Positions 1 through 7,935 of a stretch of 64,000 nt of DNA are shown here, in pieces. How positions within the stretch are numbered: the first letter of the stretch is position 1; the number at the start of each line of letters is the position of its first letter. The stretch is from Citrobacter telavivensis. GTDB lineage: Bacteria; Pseudomonadota; Gammaproteobacteria; Enterobacterales; Enterobacteriaceae. The position numbers and the translations under genes are program-made. Below the pieces are notes generated by a model. The model had not been told where the DNA came from and made no database searches. It worked only from the letters and a program-made list of their open reading frames with translations. The stretch covers positions 1,860,001 to 1,924,000 of the forward strand of contig CP045205.1 of NCBI GenBank assembly GCA_009363175.1, given 5' to 3'.

Positions 1-285
1 ATGTTGCGCTGGTATAATGGGGGTAAGAACCGCGGTAGTCAGGAGAATATTAACTATCCTGGGCGTGTGAAAGAGCAATACGCGGCTATTTACGGCACAC
101 AGCCAAATCCAGCCAACACCCCCAGCCAGGAAACTTCAGAAATTGCTCGTAACACTGCTAAAACCAATCAGCTTCTCCAGCAGGCTATCGACAGCAACAG
201 AAACTCTGGTGGCGCCGGACTTGTTGTTTATAACAATACTGGTGGAAATGCAGTCGTAACAAGCGCTCAACTCGGAGCACGATAA
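1..285 (+). CDS. Phage tail tape-measure protein, C-terminal end (partial)
   Basis: The reading frame is open from the first base of the window, so this is probably the tail end of a longer gene that begins to the left. The 94 visible residues are polar, with a short helical stretch (about residues 45-65) and a glycine-rich end. It stops 2 bases before the next phage tail gene. In contractile-tail phages the gene before the distal tail and plug genes is the tape-measure protein, which sets tail length and often carries a lytic domain; the assignment rests on position alone because no diagnostic motif is visible. Confidence 0.45.
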   Translation: MLRWYNGGKNRGSQENINYPGRVKEQYAAIYGTQPNPANTPSQETSEIARNTAKTNQLLQQAIDSNRNSGGAGLVVYNNTGGNAVVTSAQLGAR

Positions 286-287
286 TA

Positions 288-998
288 ATGGGGTTCACTC
301 GTGAGATGTACAAGCTGGGGTTTGAAATATCCCCGGTTATCCTGTGCGATGGCATCGCGCAGGCAATCCCAGGTGGTATGCTACCGATTGTTGCCCTGAC
401 CCAAAGTGCCAGTTTTGTTACTGGTCTTTTAGGGGGCGCAATAAATCTTACAGACCTGGATAAGTATTTCTGTCACTGGAAGCCAGTGCAGGGCGCGACG
501 ATAGTAGATTATGACATTGCCCGCTATCCTTTTGCTAACCAGGTTGTGGCCGCGAATGCCTTACTGGCACAACCGTTGCGTGTTGCTCTGGAAATGAAGG
601 CCCCGGTTAACGAAAACACCGGGGTAATGACAAAGCTGGTAACAATAAGCGCACTCCAGTCTGTCTTACAGGCACACGCCAACTTGGGCGGAACATTCAT
701 CGTTGCTACCCCATCAGTTATCTATAACCGCTGCATTTTGCGCACTGTAAAGGATGTCACCAGCGGAAATGATGCATTACCTCAGCTGACATGGATGTGG
801 GATTTCGAGCAGCCTCTGATCACCGAAACTGGTGCAGAGCAGGCGGTAAATAACTTTCTTGGGAAAATTGGTGGCGGAGACAAGGTTACAGAATCAGCCT
901 GGACAAGTACTGTAAACGCCCTTGGTAACACATCTCTTGGAGGTTCTGTCTCTGAGGCTATTACTGGTCTGCTTGGTAAATTGGGAGTGGCAACATGA
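288..998 (+). CDS. Phage distal tail / baseplate initiator-like protein
   Basis: This 236-residue protein lies between the presumed tape-measure end and the small baseplate plug gene, the slot for the distal tail or baseplate-initiating protein in contractile-tail phages with this order. I see an alanine- and glycine-rich N-terminal third with hydrophobic segments (residues 15-60), no signal peptide and no catalytic motif. Its end overlaps the next start by 4 bases, implying translational coupling. The role is inferred from synteny; the family name is not certain. Confidence 0.5.
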   Translation: MGFTREMYKLGFEISPVILCDGIAQAIPGGMLPIVALTQSASFVTGLLGGAINLTDLDKYFCHWKPVQGATIVDYDIARYPFANQVVAANALLAQPLRVALEMKAPVNENTGVMTKLVTISALQSVLQAHANLGGTFIVATPSVIYNRCILRTVKDVTSGNDALPQLTWMWDFEQPLITETGAEQAVNNFLGKIGGGDKVTESAWTSTVNALGNTSLGGSVSEAITGLLGKLGVAT

Positions 999-1270
999 CA
1001 ACTCAATATTACCCTTTTACTGGCAACGAACGTCAGAGCATGACCTTCACGCCCGTTCTTGACGGAACGGTTTATAACTGCCAGCTGAAATGGAATATCG
1101 CAGCTCAGCGATGGTATCTGTTAATAACGGACAGTTCCGACAATACCGTTATTAATACGGCATTAGTCGGTTCTCCTGTAACTGGTGGAATTAACCTTAT
1201 ATCCGGTATTTTCAGTTCTACAGAAATGTACTGGAGGGAAAAAAACGGACAAATTGAGGTAACCAGTTAA
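995..1270 (+). CDS. Phage baseplate plug protein
   Basis: A 91-residue all-beta-looking protein in the size and pattern of the small baseplate plug family (Pam3 gp18-like): a beta strand, then a segment around residues 30-40 with the pattern KWN..A.RWYL, then an acidic turn (TDSSDNT) and a hydrophobic end. Plug proteins close the central channel between the tail tube and the hub. It overlaps the upstream gene by 4 bases and the downstream hub gene by 1 base, so all three are probably translated together. Confidence 0.6.
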   Translation: MTTQYYPFTGNERQSMTFTPVLDGTVYNCQLKWNIAAQRWYLLITDSSDNTVINTALVGSPVTGGINLISGIFSSTEMYWREKNGQIEVTS

Positions 1271-2310
1271 TGCGTTATTACGATATCCAGATTTTCTCTC
1301 CAGCTGAAGGTGATAAACCAGAAAAATTAATCCAGCAGTATTCAAGCCATAAGAACGGTGTTTATAACCCTGGCGCGCTAATGATTGAATTCGATATTCT
1401 CAGGTTTGGTGAGTCGACCCCTCAGGGAGAAACGCATTTAGCAATCTATGGCATTGGCCCAAAAGAAATGCAGCAGGCTCGACAGGACCTGTTTGGTAAG
1501 AGAATAAAAATATTCCTCGGCATGAAATCGGGTTTACCACTGGCTGGTAAGATTACGGCACCAGGACTGGTGCTGGACGGCACAATTAACCAGGTGTTTG
1601 GTAACTGGCAAGGTACTGAGTTAAGGCTGGATTTCATAATTGTTGCGGGGCCGGTTACCAGCACACCAAGAGGAAAGTTAGCCCCACTACCACTTACGTT
1701 TAACTGGAATGTTGGTCAGAAGCTATCTGTAGCATTAACTCAGTGCTTTCAGAGAATTGGCGGTTATACATTTAATATCAATATTAGCGATCTGCTTGTC
1801 CTTTCCTATTACAGGGATCTGTTTTGTGATTCAATTGAAGAGTTGGCAAAAGATCTCAAAGCTTTTTCTTTATCTAAAATAAAAAATAAAGGCTATACCG
1901 GAGTAGAAATAGCGATAGTCAACGGTAATGAAATAAGGGTATGGGACAATGACTACCCAAACCATCCAGACAAGACATCCAGAGGCAGCGCAACCGAACG
2001 AAGTAAAAAACCAGTTCAAATTCACTTTAATGATCTTATCGGTCAGCCTACCTGGGTAAAGTTCGACGTTATGAGTGTTGCTTGCGTCATGCGTGGCGAT
2101 ATCCAGGTGGGAGATCATATTCTTATGCCGCAGCAGGCAACCCCGATGATTAAGGCTGCGTCGTATTCTCAGTACCGAGATGACTCTGCATTCTCTGGGC
2201 AATTTGAGGTTTCCTCTGTTCGTTTGCTCGGTAACAGCAGACAACCGTCAGCAGAGTCGTGGATAACAATCATTGAAGCGTATCCGTTCATTGAGGTAGG
2301 TAAAAAATGA
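1270..2310 (+). CDS. Phage baseplate hub protein
   Basis: A 346-residue protein directly after the plug gene and directly before the spike gene, where phages of this layout encode the baseplate hub (functional counterpart of T4 gp27). The sequence starts with a beta-rich segment (YYDIQIFSPAEG) and contains repeated short beta strands, with a lysine/asparagine-rich middle (residues 195-245). Start and stop overlap both neighbours by 1 to 4 bases. No enzyme motif is seen. Assignment comes from order and size. Confidence 0.55.
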   Translation: MRYYDIQIFSPAEGDKPEKLIQQYSSHKNGVYNPGALMIEFDILRFGESTPQGETHLAIYGIGPKEMQQARQDLFGKRIKIFLGMKSGLPLAGKITAPGLVLDGTINQVFGNWQGTELRLDFIIVAGPVTSTPRGKLAPLPLTFNWNVGQKLSVALTQCFQRIGGYTFNINISDLLVLSYYRDLFCDSIEELAKDLKAFSLSKIKNKGYTGVEIAIVNGNEIRVWDNDYPNHPDKTSRGSATERSKKPVQIHFNDLIGQPTWVKFDVMSVACVMRGDIQVGDHILMPQQATPMIKAASYSQYRDDSAFSGQFEVSSVRLLGNSRQPSAESWITIIEAYPFIEVGKK

Positions 2311-3023
2311 GCATCGGCCAGAAATTAAATTTTGGTGCAAACATGAACCGGTTTGCAGAAAGAAAAGTGGAAGCTGCGCTGCAAAAAGCAGGAAAGGTGC
2401 TCCCTGCCAGTGTAGTAAAACAGAGCGGGAAGATGGTTACAGTGGCTTTTGAGCTGCGCGACATCCCTTATGTGCTTCCTCAGGTTACCATCCCGCTATT
2501 TGGTCCTCAGTACATCCGATACCCAATGCAGCCGGGCGATAAGGGGATAGTCATCCCGGCGGATACTTATCTGGGAGGGGTAAGCGGGCAGGGAGGTGGT
2601 ATTGCCGACCTGACACCACCGGCTAACCTTAGCGCGCTGGTATTTTTGCCAATCAGTAATACAGAGTGGGAAGGCGTCGACGGTCAGGTTGTGACCATTT
2701 ACGGGCCCGAAGGTGTCACCATTCGGGATGCTGGCAGCAACACAACGTTTTTACTTACTCCTGACAGCATAACCATCGCCACTCCAACGCAGTTCAAAGT
2801 GACCGTAGGGTCAACAGTTTTCACACTCACGGACGGTATGTGGAATCTGACTGGTCAGGCAGGGAAGTTGCAGGACGGAACAGCCAGCACAAGCCCGGCG
2901 ATCATGCACGAGGGCTGGAAGTCGCTTGTTTCCTGGTGCAACAGCCATGTTCACTCCAACGGAAACGGCGGCAGCAATACCGGGAACGCGACAGTGCAAT
3001 TTAACGGGAATATCACTGAATGA
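2307..3023 (+). CDS. Phage baseplate spike (Gp138/gp5-like needle)
   Basis: A 238-residue protein that looks like the tail needle trimer. The N-terminal half (about 30-140) resembles the OB-fold Gp138-type domain, with a VTVAFELRD..Y..P strand pair. The second half (150-238) has the spaced valine/threonine pattern of a beta-helix and ends with HVHSNGNGG near residue 217; an HxH at the tip of such needles can bind iron, as in P2 gpV. Overlaps with both neighbours (4 bases each) place it in the baseplate operon. Function is inferred from domain pattern and order. Confidence 0.6.
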   Translation: MSIGQKLNFGANMNRFAERKVEAALQKAGKVLPASVVKQSGKMVTVAFELRDIPYVLPQVTIPLFGPQYIRYPMQPGDKGIVIPADTYLGGVSGQGGGIADLTPPANLSALVFLPISNTEWEGVDGQVVTIYGPEGVTIRDAGSNTTFLLTPDSITIATPTQFKVTVGSTVFTLTDGMWNLTGQAGKLQDGTASTSPAIMHEGWKSLVSWCNSHVHSNGNGGSNTGNATVQFNGNITE

Positions 3024-3352
3024 GAACTTACGGCAGGAATTCAGATGGTAAGTGGACTCTGGTCGAAACAGATGAGAATGGATTCAACGACGCGGTTTAC
3101 CTGACTACTCTGGTGCAAAATCTTAAGCTTGCGCCGCAGGAGTCTCCGTTCTTCGCGAACAATGGTATTCCGGCTAACGGATCAGTAATACAGCAGGTAT
3201 TGCCGACGTACTACGTTAACCGCCTGCAACAGCAATTTAGTCCCTACTTTTCATCGCTACAAATTGCTTTGGTTAGTGATGATCCACCTGTTTATAACAT
3301 TTCGGCGATAACCAACGCCGGTTCTAAAATTATTGCAACGGTGAACGTATGA
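3020..3352 (+). CDS. Phage baseplate wedge, gp25-like
   Basis: A 110-residue protein sitting immediately before the baseplate J gene, the usual place of the gp25/GpW wedge subunit. Visible family-like features are a helix (YLTTLVQNLKLA) followed by a proline-rich loop with a PFFANNGIP motif and then a long helix-strand region ending in valine-rich strands. Gp25-like proteins link wedge and sheath. It overlaps the preceding and following genes by 4 bases. Size, order and pattern agree; no motif is decisive. Confidence 0.6.
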   Translation: MRTYGRNSDGKWTLVETDENGFNDAVYLTTLVQNLKLAPQESPFFANNGIPANGSVIQQVLPTYYVNRLQQQFSPYFSSLQIALVSDDPPVYNISAITNAGSKIIATVNV

Positions 3353-4767
3353 GTGATTTATCTGTTAGCTACACAGCTGCTGGCCCGGTTCCGCAAACCC
3401 CAGAAAGTCTGCGCGAGCAGCTGGTGTCACTGGCCGTTCAAATGGCGCCAGGCATCACCACCGAATTACCAGGCTCACTGATTGAGGATATCGTGAGTAC
3501 AGACGTTGGCGCGTTGCTGATTTGCGATCAGGCGAGAGTCGATCTGATTAATTCGGTAGGGCCGCTTAAGGCTAACATTTACATGCTTAACCTGCTGGCT
3601 CAACAGGCTGGTATTGCACCACAGAAGACGCAGGGAGCAACGACTGTTCCTGTGCAATTCGATGGCCCGGCGGGATTTGGTATTCCTCAGGGGTTTGTAG
3701 TGTCCGATGGGACCTATACCTATACGCTTAACGATGCCACAATTATTCCCTCGTCTGGAATTACACCGCAGGTAACCTGTACGGCCACCACGACAGGATC
3801 ATGGGCGGTACCTGCTGGCACCGTTACCCAGATAATTAGCAGCGTTCCTGACGAAATTACATTGACCTGCACAAATCCGGTTGCAGGAGTTCCTGGCTTA
3901 GAACGTGAATCAAACTATCAGTTTCGTGATCGCGTCTGGGAATCCCAGATGTCTACTGTTCAGGGATATCCTGGCTTCATCAGGCAGAAGCTTACTGATG
4001 TTAATGGTGTGCAGGCTCGCCTGGTATCAGTCGTACAGGACGGTAACAGCTGGATAATCATGTGCGGGGGAGGTGATATTTATGAAATGGCTGGGGCCAT
4101 TTTTAAATCTGCCGGCGATATCAGCAGGCTAAAAGGAGCGAAAGTAGACGTTACTGGCATAACGAATGCTAATCCTGGCGTCGTTACCACAGGTATAACT
4201 CATGGACTGACCAGCGGGCAGGTGGTCAACATCTCTGGCGTGAATGGTATGACTGGAATTAACAACGTTCCGCTAACCGCAACAGTGCTCACACCGCATA
4301 CGTTTTCAATAGGTATAGATACTTCAACGTCCGGTTCGTGGGTCGGGGGAGGAGAGGTCACGCCCAATGTAAGAAATAATGTGGTGGCCATAAACGACTG
4401 GCCGGATAACTACCTAATCCCATTTGTTATACCGTTGCAGCAAAATGTTACGGTGAAATTTGAGTGGGGATCTGAAGGGGTGAATTACCTGACTGATGCT
4501 ACAATTTTAACGCTGGTATCAGCACCTGTAATTCAGTACATAAACGGGATTTATGCGGGTAAGCCGTTAAATATTAATAATCTGAAAGATACCTTCCTTC
4601 AGTCCGTCAATACTACTATTGACATGAGTTTAATTAGTAAGCTCAATGTTATTATCACTGTTAATGGAATTATTACTAATCCTGACCCGAACACAAACAT
4701 TATAAGTGGCGACCCATTTAGTTACTTCTACATAGCGTCAGATGGCGTAACCGTTGATGGAGTGTGA
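3349..4767 (+). CDS. Phage baseplate J-like protein with inserted FCCH-like domain
   Basis: At 472 residues this is the main wedge protein (P2 gpJ / Mu gp47 type). The N-terminal part (about 20-120) has the typical stretch LPGSLIEDIVSTD and QQAGI.PQ.  A separate module at about residues 262-345 starts VDVTGITNANPGVV and contains HGLTSGQVVNISGV and TPHTFSIGIDTSTSG; this pattern is that of the ubiquitin-activating-enzyme FCCH-like beta domain found as an insert in phage surface proteins. The J fold resumes after it. The insert probably projects from the baseplate (inference). The gene overlaps its upstream neighbour by 4 bases. Confidence 0.7.
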   Translation: MSDLSVSYTAAGPVPQTPESLREQLVSLAVQMAPGITTELPGSLIEDIVSTDVGALLICDQARVDLINSVGPLKANIYMLNLLAQQAGIAPQKTQGATTVPVQFDGPAGFGIPQGFVVSDGTYTYTLNDATIIPSSGITPQVTCTATTTGSWAVPAGTVTQIISSVPDEITLTCTNPVAGVPGLERESNYQFRDRVWESQMSTVQGYPGFIRQKLTDVNGVQARLVSVVQDGNSWIIMCGGGDIYEMAGAIFKSAGDISRLKGAKVDVTGITNANPGVVTTGITHGLTSGQVVNISGVNGMTGINNVPLTATVLTPHTFSIGIDTSTSGSWVGGGEVTPNVRNNVVAINDWPDNYLIPFVIPLQQNVTVKFEWGSEGVNYLTDATILTLVSAPVIQYINGIYAGKPLNINNLKDTFLQSVNTTIDMSLISKLNVIITVNGIITNPDPNTNIISGDPFSYFYIASDGVTVDGV

Positions 4768-4768
4768 A

Positions 4769-5473
4769 ATGCTTGAGGATATTATCCGTTCGTACCTGTA
4801 CACGCAGTACAATGATGATGACAATATCCGTGCTTTCGTGACTGCGTATAACACGATGGCAAAAAATATTTATGACTGGATGCGGAGTGCAAATCTGCCG
4901 ATTTTTGTTGGTGGGTATAATGCAGGGGATCAACTCAGGTGGATAGCTCGTGGCATATACGGCGTGAAACCTCCTGTACTGGCAAGCGGTCGCCTGCTGG
5001 TGATCGGGGCATTCAATACATTCACGTTTAACACTGTACCGTTTAATACCCGCAGAGTAATAAACCAGTCAGAACAGGTCGTTGTCTCTGATGACCTGTT
5101 CAAGCGGATCATGACGTGGAATTTCTATAAGGGGGATGGGTTTTACTTCACAATACCCTGGCTGAAACGTCGGATTATGCGGTTCCTCACGGGAGTAAAC
5201 GGGGGGGATGTCGTGAACGACCAACACTGGAGTATTTCGGTGTTGTTCTCTGGTAGCGGGGCTAGTGTTTCAATTATTAAGGGTTTCAGAAAGCTGACTG
5301 ATTCTTCGGTATACAACGCGCAGACGTTTAATAGCAGGGCTTACAACCAGAAGACTAGCGTTCTCATCAAAAGTAATGAGTATGAGTACGCATCGCTGTT
5401 CAAGCAGGCTTTCGACAGCGGCCTGCTCCACATGCCGTTTTACCAGCCAGTGAGCGTGACTATAGTTGGTTGA
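4769..5473 (+). CDS. Phage DUF2612 baseplate/tail protein
   Basis: A 234-residue protein of the DUF2612 type, which follows baseplate J in many contractile-tail prophages. The short repeats FNTFTFNTVPFNT (about 83-95) and VYNAQTFNSRAYNQ (about 187-200) are typical of this family. I chose ATG 4769 because GGAG at 4759-4762 sits 6 bases upstream and the protein then starts MLEDIIRSYL; the frame is open upstream with TTG 4754 and ATG 4757, but these overlap the end of the J gene and lack a better ribosome site. Its molecular role is not established. Confidence 0.6.
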   Translation: MLEDIIRSYLYTQYNDDDNIRAFVTAYNTMAKNIYDWMRSANLPIFVGGYNAGDQLRWIARGIYGVKPPVLASGRLLVIGAFNTFTFNTVPFNTRRVINQSEQVVVSDDLFKRIMTWNFYKGDGFYFTIPWLKRRIMRFLTGVNGGDVVNDQHWSISVLFSGSGASVSIIKGFRKLTDSSVYNAQTFNSRAYNQKTSVLIKSNEYEYASLFKQAFDSGLLHMPFYQPVSVTIVG

Positions 5474-5517
5474 GTGGTGTAAAATCAGGCATCTTTTATA
5501 GACTTTTAGGGATGAAT

Positions 5518-6150
5518 ATGAAAATTATCGCCAAGGCCTTGTTTCTTTGTTTTTTCCTTTCAGGATGTGGAACTACTGCATATCAAAAATCTAGTGATTT
5601 TTCCTCAGCTTATACTTTGCAACAAAAAAGAGATGTTTTGATAAAATGGCTTCCATCTTATAATGGGATGCAAAAAAACTTCCCCAAAATACGTAACGAA
5701 TTGATTGAGAGCGTAGGTGAAGATAATGCGTTTTTAAATGGTCTTGTATTGGAGTGTTATAATAATAGAAATGATGAGTGCGTATACCATTATTACATTA
5801 ATGCCATAGATGAATACAATGACAAAAAATGCGAAGAAAATCCATCTTGCCTTAAAGAAAGAAATCTTAATGAAGCGATAAACAAGCTAAATAGCACTTA
5901 TTATCTCGTAATGGCTAGGAATCAATACCATCAATCAGAATTTGATCTAATTATAAGAGAACTATGTAAGTCTGCCGGAATAGGCCAGAGAGGTGGGATA
6001 TCACTCATGCAGATTGAAAATGACGTAAACCAAGCATCAGGCCTATCCCCTGAAGTAAGAGGGCAGTTCAGAGATATAGCAATGGAATGTTGGAAATTAA
6101 GTTCATATGGTATTAACGATGGAACTACTAAAATAAAAAATATCTACTAA
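5518..6150 (+). CDS. Prophage cargo lipoprotein of unknown function
   Basis: A 210-residue predicted lipoprotein: the N-terminus MKIIAKALFLCFFLSGC carries a positively charged start, a hydrophobic core and a lipobox LSGC with Cys17 as the lipidated residue. Glycine at +2 favours the outer membrane. The mature part is hydrophilic, rich in Asn, Asp and Lys, and contains several further cysteines (among them the motifs LECYNN, DECVYH, KKCEENPSC, ELCKSA, MECWKL). Start ATG 5518 is preceded by AGGGA at 5508. Base composition is clearly more AT-rich than the flanking tail genes and a strong terminator follows, the layout of a phage moron expressed in the lysogen. A superinfection-exclusion or surface-change role is possible but unproven; I do not recognise the family. 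Confidence 0.6.
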   Translation: MKIIAKALFLCFFLSGCGTTAYQKSSDFSSAYTLQQKRDVLIKWLPSYNGMQKNFPKIRNELIESVGEDNAFLNGLVLECYNNRNDECVYHYYINAIDEYNDKKCEENPSCLKERNLNEAINKLNSTYYLVMARNQYHQSEFDLIIRELCKSAGIGQRGGISLMQIENDVNQASGLSPEVRGQFRDIAMECWKLSSYGINDGTTKIKNIY

Positions 6151-6189
6151 CGAAACAAGATAAACGACTATTCAGTAGCAGTCAATATG

Positions 6190-6211
6190 CCCCGCTTCGG
6201 CGGGGTTTTTT
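6190..6211 (+). terminator. Rho-independent terminator after the lipoprotein gene
   Basis: A 6-bp GC stem CCCCGC / GCGGGG closed by a TTCG tetraloop is followed by six T residues. It lies between the cargo lipoprotein gene and the tail fiber gene and would isolate the cargo gene from the tail operon. Confidence 0.85.
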
Positions 6212-6235
6212 ATTGCCAAAAATCCCGGAGGAAAA

Positions 6236-7060
6236 ATGGCACTATCTCTTTTAGCCGCTAACAATGCCCAGACAGTGCTTGCGGCCGGAATTAGCTCAAC
6301 GGCAACATCTCTTACCGTAAACGCTGGAACGGGAACGCTTTTCCCATCCCCGGTAGCAGGATCCAGCTTCTTTAAACTGACGATTATTGATGCCGCCACA
6401 GGTACTCTCACTGAGATTATTCATGTTACTGCCCGAAATGGTGATGTCTTTACTATTCAGCGTGGGCAGGAAGGAACTGTCCCACGAGCGTGGTCAGCAA
6501 ATGACATTGTTGCAAACATGATGACGGCCGGAACGCTGTCCTACATCCTTGGGAACTTCCAGCCGCTGGATCCTACATTGACGGCGTTAGCCGCGTTAGT
6601 GGGCGTTGCGAATAAATTACCGTATTTCAATGGGAATGATACTGCAGCTTTGACCGACCTCACTCAGGTAGGCCGAGATATTATCGGTAAAAGCACTATT
6701 GCCGACATTCTCACATACCTTGGTTTGGGAACAGCGGCAACGAAGGACGTAGGAACAGGTGAAAATCAAATCCCGGACATGTCCAGCTTTGGTTCTGGTT
6801 CAGGATGGAGCCAATTACCAAACGGGAAATTATTGCAGTGGGGGACTTACACTGGCTCTGCAACAACAGGGACCATAAATTTTCCGGTTCCTTTCCCCAT
6901 TTCAGTAGGGCGAGTAATTATGTCTCTATCAGGGACCAGTGCTGATGCGGGATCTATTGCCTACGTTCTCCAGGACGATAACTCGTTATCAAAAACATCG
7001 TTTTTCTTTCGTCGTGCCGGTGCGCAGGTGCGATTTAACTGGTTCTGCATAGGTGAATAA
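6236..7060 (+). CDS. Phage tail fiber protein with gp53-like C-terminal domain
   Basis: A 274-residue tail fiber. The N-terminal part (1-90) is a short beta-rich attachment domain; residues 105-165 contain the LDPTLTALAAL and TILTYLGLG-type repeats common in tail fibers; the last 90 residues start at GSGWSQLPNGKLLQWG and end FNWFCIGE, the pattern of the gp53-like receptor-binding tip. GGAGG at 6226-6230 precedes ATG 6236. The fiber is short, so it may bind directly to the cell surface or to another fiber subunit. It is followed at once by its chaperone gene. Confidence 0.75.
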   Translation: MALSLLAANNAQTVLAAGISSTATSLTVNAGTGTLFPSPVAGSSFFKLTIIDAATGTLTEIIHVTARNGDVFTIQRGQEGTVPRAWSANDIVANMMTAGTLSYILGNFQPLDPTLTALAALVGVANKLPYFNGNDTAALTDLTQVGRDIIGKSTIADILTYLGLGTAATKDVGTGENQIPDMSSFGSGSGWSQLPNGKLLQWGTYTGSATTGTINFPVPFPISVGRVIMSLSGTSADAGSIAYVLQDDNSLSKTSFFFRRAGAQVRFNWFCIGE

Positions 7061-7061
7061 A

Positions 7062-7490
7062 ATGAATAAATATAAATGGTCAGCAAAATATAACGCGTTT
7101 TTCCCGATTGAAATGCTCCCTGCCTATCAATCGTCATGGGATGATCTTAGTGATTTAATTGATATTGATGATACTGTTGTGGCTGAATTTATCGGGAAGC
7201 CGCCTGAAGGTAAAGTGCGGGGTATTGTTGATAACATGCCAGCATGGGTAAGCACACCTCCACCCACTAAAGTTGAGTTGATCGCAGATGCTGATGCCGA
7301 AAAGCAGTACCTGATTGCTAAGGCTAATATCTACATGAACAGCAAGCAGTGGCCTGGTAAAGCCGCGATCGGACGCCTGAAAGTCGACGAAATGACACAA
7401 TACAATTTGTGGTTAGATTATCTTGATGCGCTGGAAGCGGTTGATACGACTACTGCCCACGATATTACCTGGCCTGATATTCCCGACTGA
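7062..7490 (+). CDS. Tail fiber assembly protein (Tfa / caudovirales chaperone family)
   Basis: A 142-residue protein of the tail fiber assembly family. Recognisable parts are the opening KYKWSAKYNAFFPIEMLPAY, a central KPPEGKVRG segment and the C-terminal block QYLIAKANIYMNSKQWPGKAAIGRL followed by YNLWLDYLDALEAVD, which matches the conserved end of Tfa proteins. They help fold and trimerise the fiber tip. I chose ATG 7062, preceded by AGGTGA at 7051; an in-frame GTG at 7053 would overlap the fiber gene. It follows the fiber gene directly, as is usual. Confidence 0.85.
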   Translation: MNKYKWSAKYNAFFPIEMLPAYQSSWDDLSDLIDIDDTVVAEFIGKPPEGKVRGIVDNMPAWVSTPPPTKVELIADADAEKQYLIAKANIYMNSKQWPGKAAIGRLKVDEMTQYNLWLDYLDALEAVDTTTAHDITWPDIPD

Positions 7491-7617
7491 TGAAATACCG
7501 CCGCTCGTCATATGCAAGAACTTGCGGCGGCAGGCTGGCGTTCGTTCGATAGTGCGGGTATTGAATGATTGTCAGCCGGGGCGGATTCTACATATTCAAT
7601 ATGACATAACAATGTAG

Positions 7618-7857
7618 TTAATCTGAAACCAGCCACATGTCAGATTCTTCAAACATTTCTTCCAGCATGCGGTTCAGCCGTTCTTTCTCAGTTTTGGTGC
7701 AGTCGCTGTTTAAAGCATTAGCCTGCATTGGCTTCACCTTCACCTCAGCATCGGGAAAAATCCGGTGCACCCGCTTTGTCAGTTCTGCCAGAATGATGTT
7801 ACTTGCTCCTGGCAACCCGGCAACGTTTCTCTTGTCATAAACCAGCTCAACAAACAT
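7618..7857 (-). CDS. DinI-like SOS regulator (prophage copy)
   Basis: A 79-residue DinI-family protein. It shares with DinI the hydrophobic first strand, the core LTKRVHRIFPDAEVKVK, the middle TKTEKERLNRMLEEMFEESDMW and the acidic end. DinI binds RecA filaments and modulates LexA, UmuD and repressor cleavage; prophage copies fine-tune induction. The ribosome site GGAGAAGGT lies just upstream of its ATG. Two LexA boxes lie 17-60 bases upstream, between it and the divergent UmuD'-like gene, so both should be SOS-induced. The MsgA-type proteins of Salmonella prophages belong to the same family. Confidence 0.85.
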   Translation of the reverse strand: MFVELVYDKRNVAGLPGASNIILAELTKRVHRIFPDAEVKVKPMQANALNSDCTKTEKERLNRMLEEMFEESDMWLVSD

Positions 7858-7873
7858 TTTTACCTTCTCCCTT

Positions 7874-7893
7874 TACTGGTTGGATATACAGTA
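7874..7893. promoter_or_regulatory. LexA box 1
   Basis: TACTGG followed by GTTGGATATA-type spacer and CAGTA: the core is CTG-N10-CAG at 7876-7891, matching the SOS box. It lies closer to the DinI-like gene. Confidence 0.8.
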
Positions 7894-7897
7894 TTTA

Positions 7898-7917
7898 TAC
7901 TGTGTTTTTATCCAGTG
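7898..7917. promoter_or_regulatory. LexA box 2
   Basis: A second CTG-N10-CAG core (7900-7915) within TACTGTGTTTTTATCCAGTG, four bases after box 1. Being 19 bases before the UmuD'-like start codon it should mainly control that gene, but two adjacent boxes allow cooperative LexA repression of both directions. Confidence 0.8.
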
Positions 7918-7935
7918 TCAATAGTAGAGGTAACT

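Noticed and set aside
7765..7935. Upstream extension of the UmuD'-like gene
   Set aside because: The extra 57 codons overlap the DinI-like gene and both LexA boxes and do not resemble the UmuD N-terminal arm; ATG 7936 has the ribosome site.
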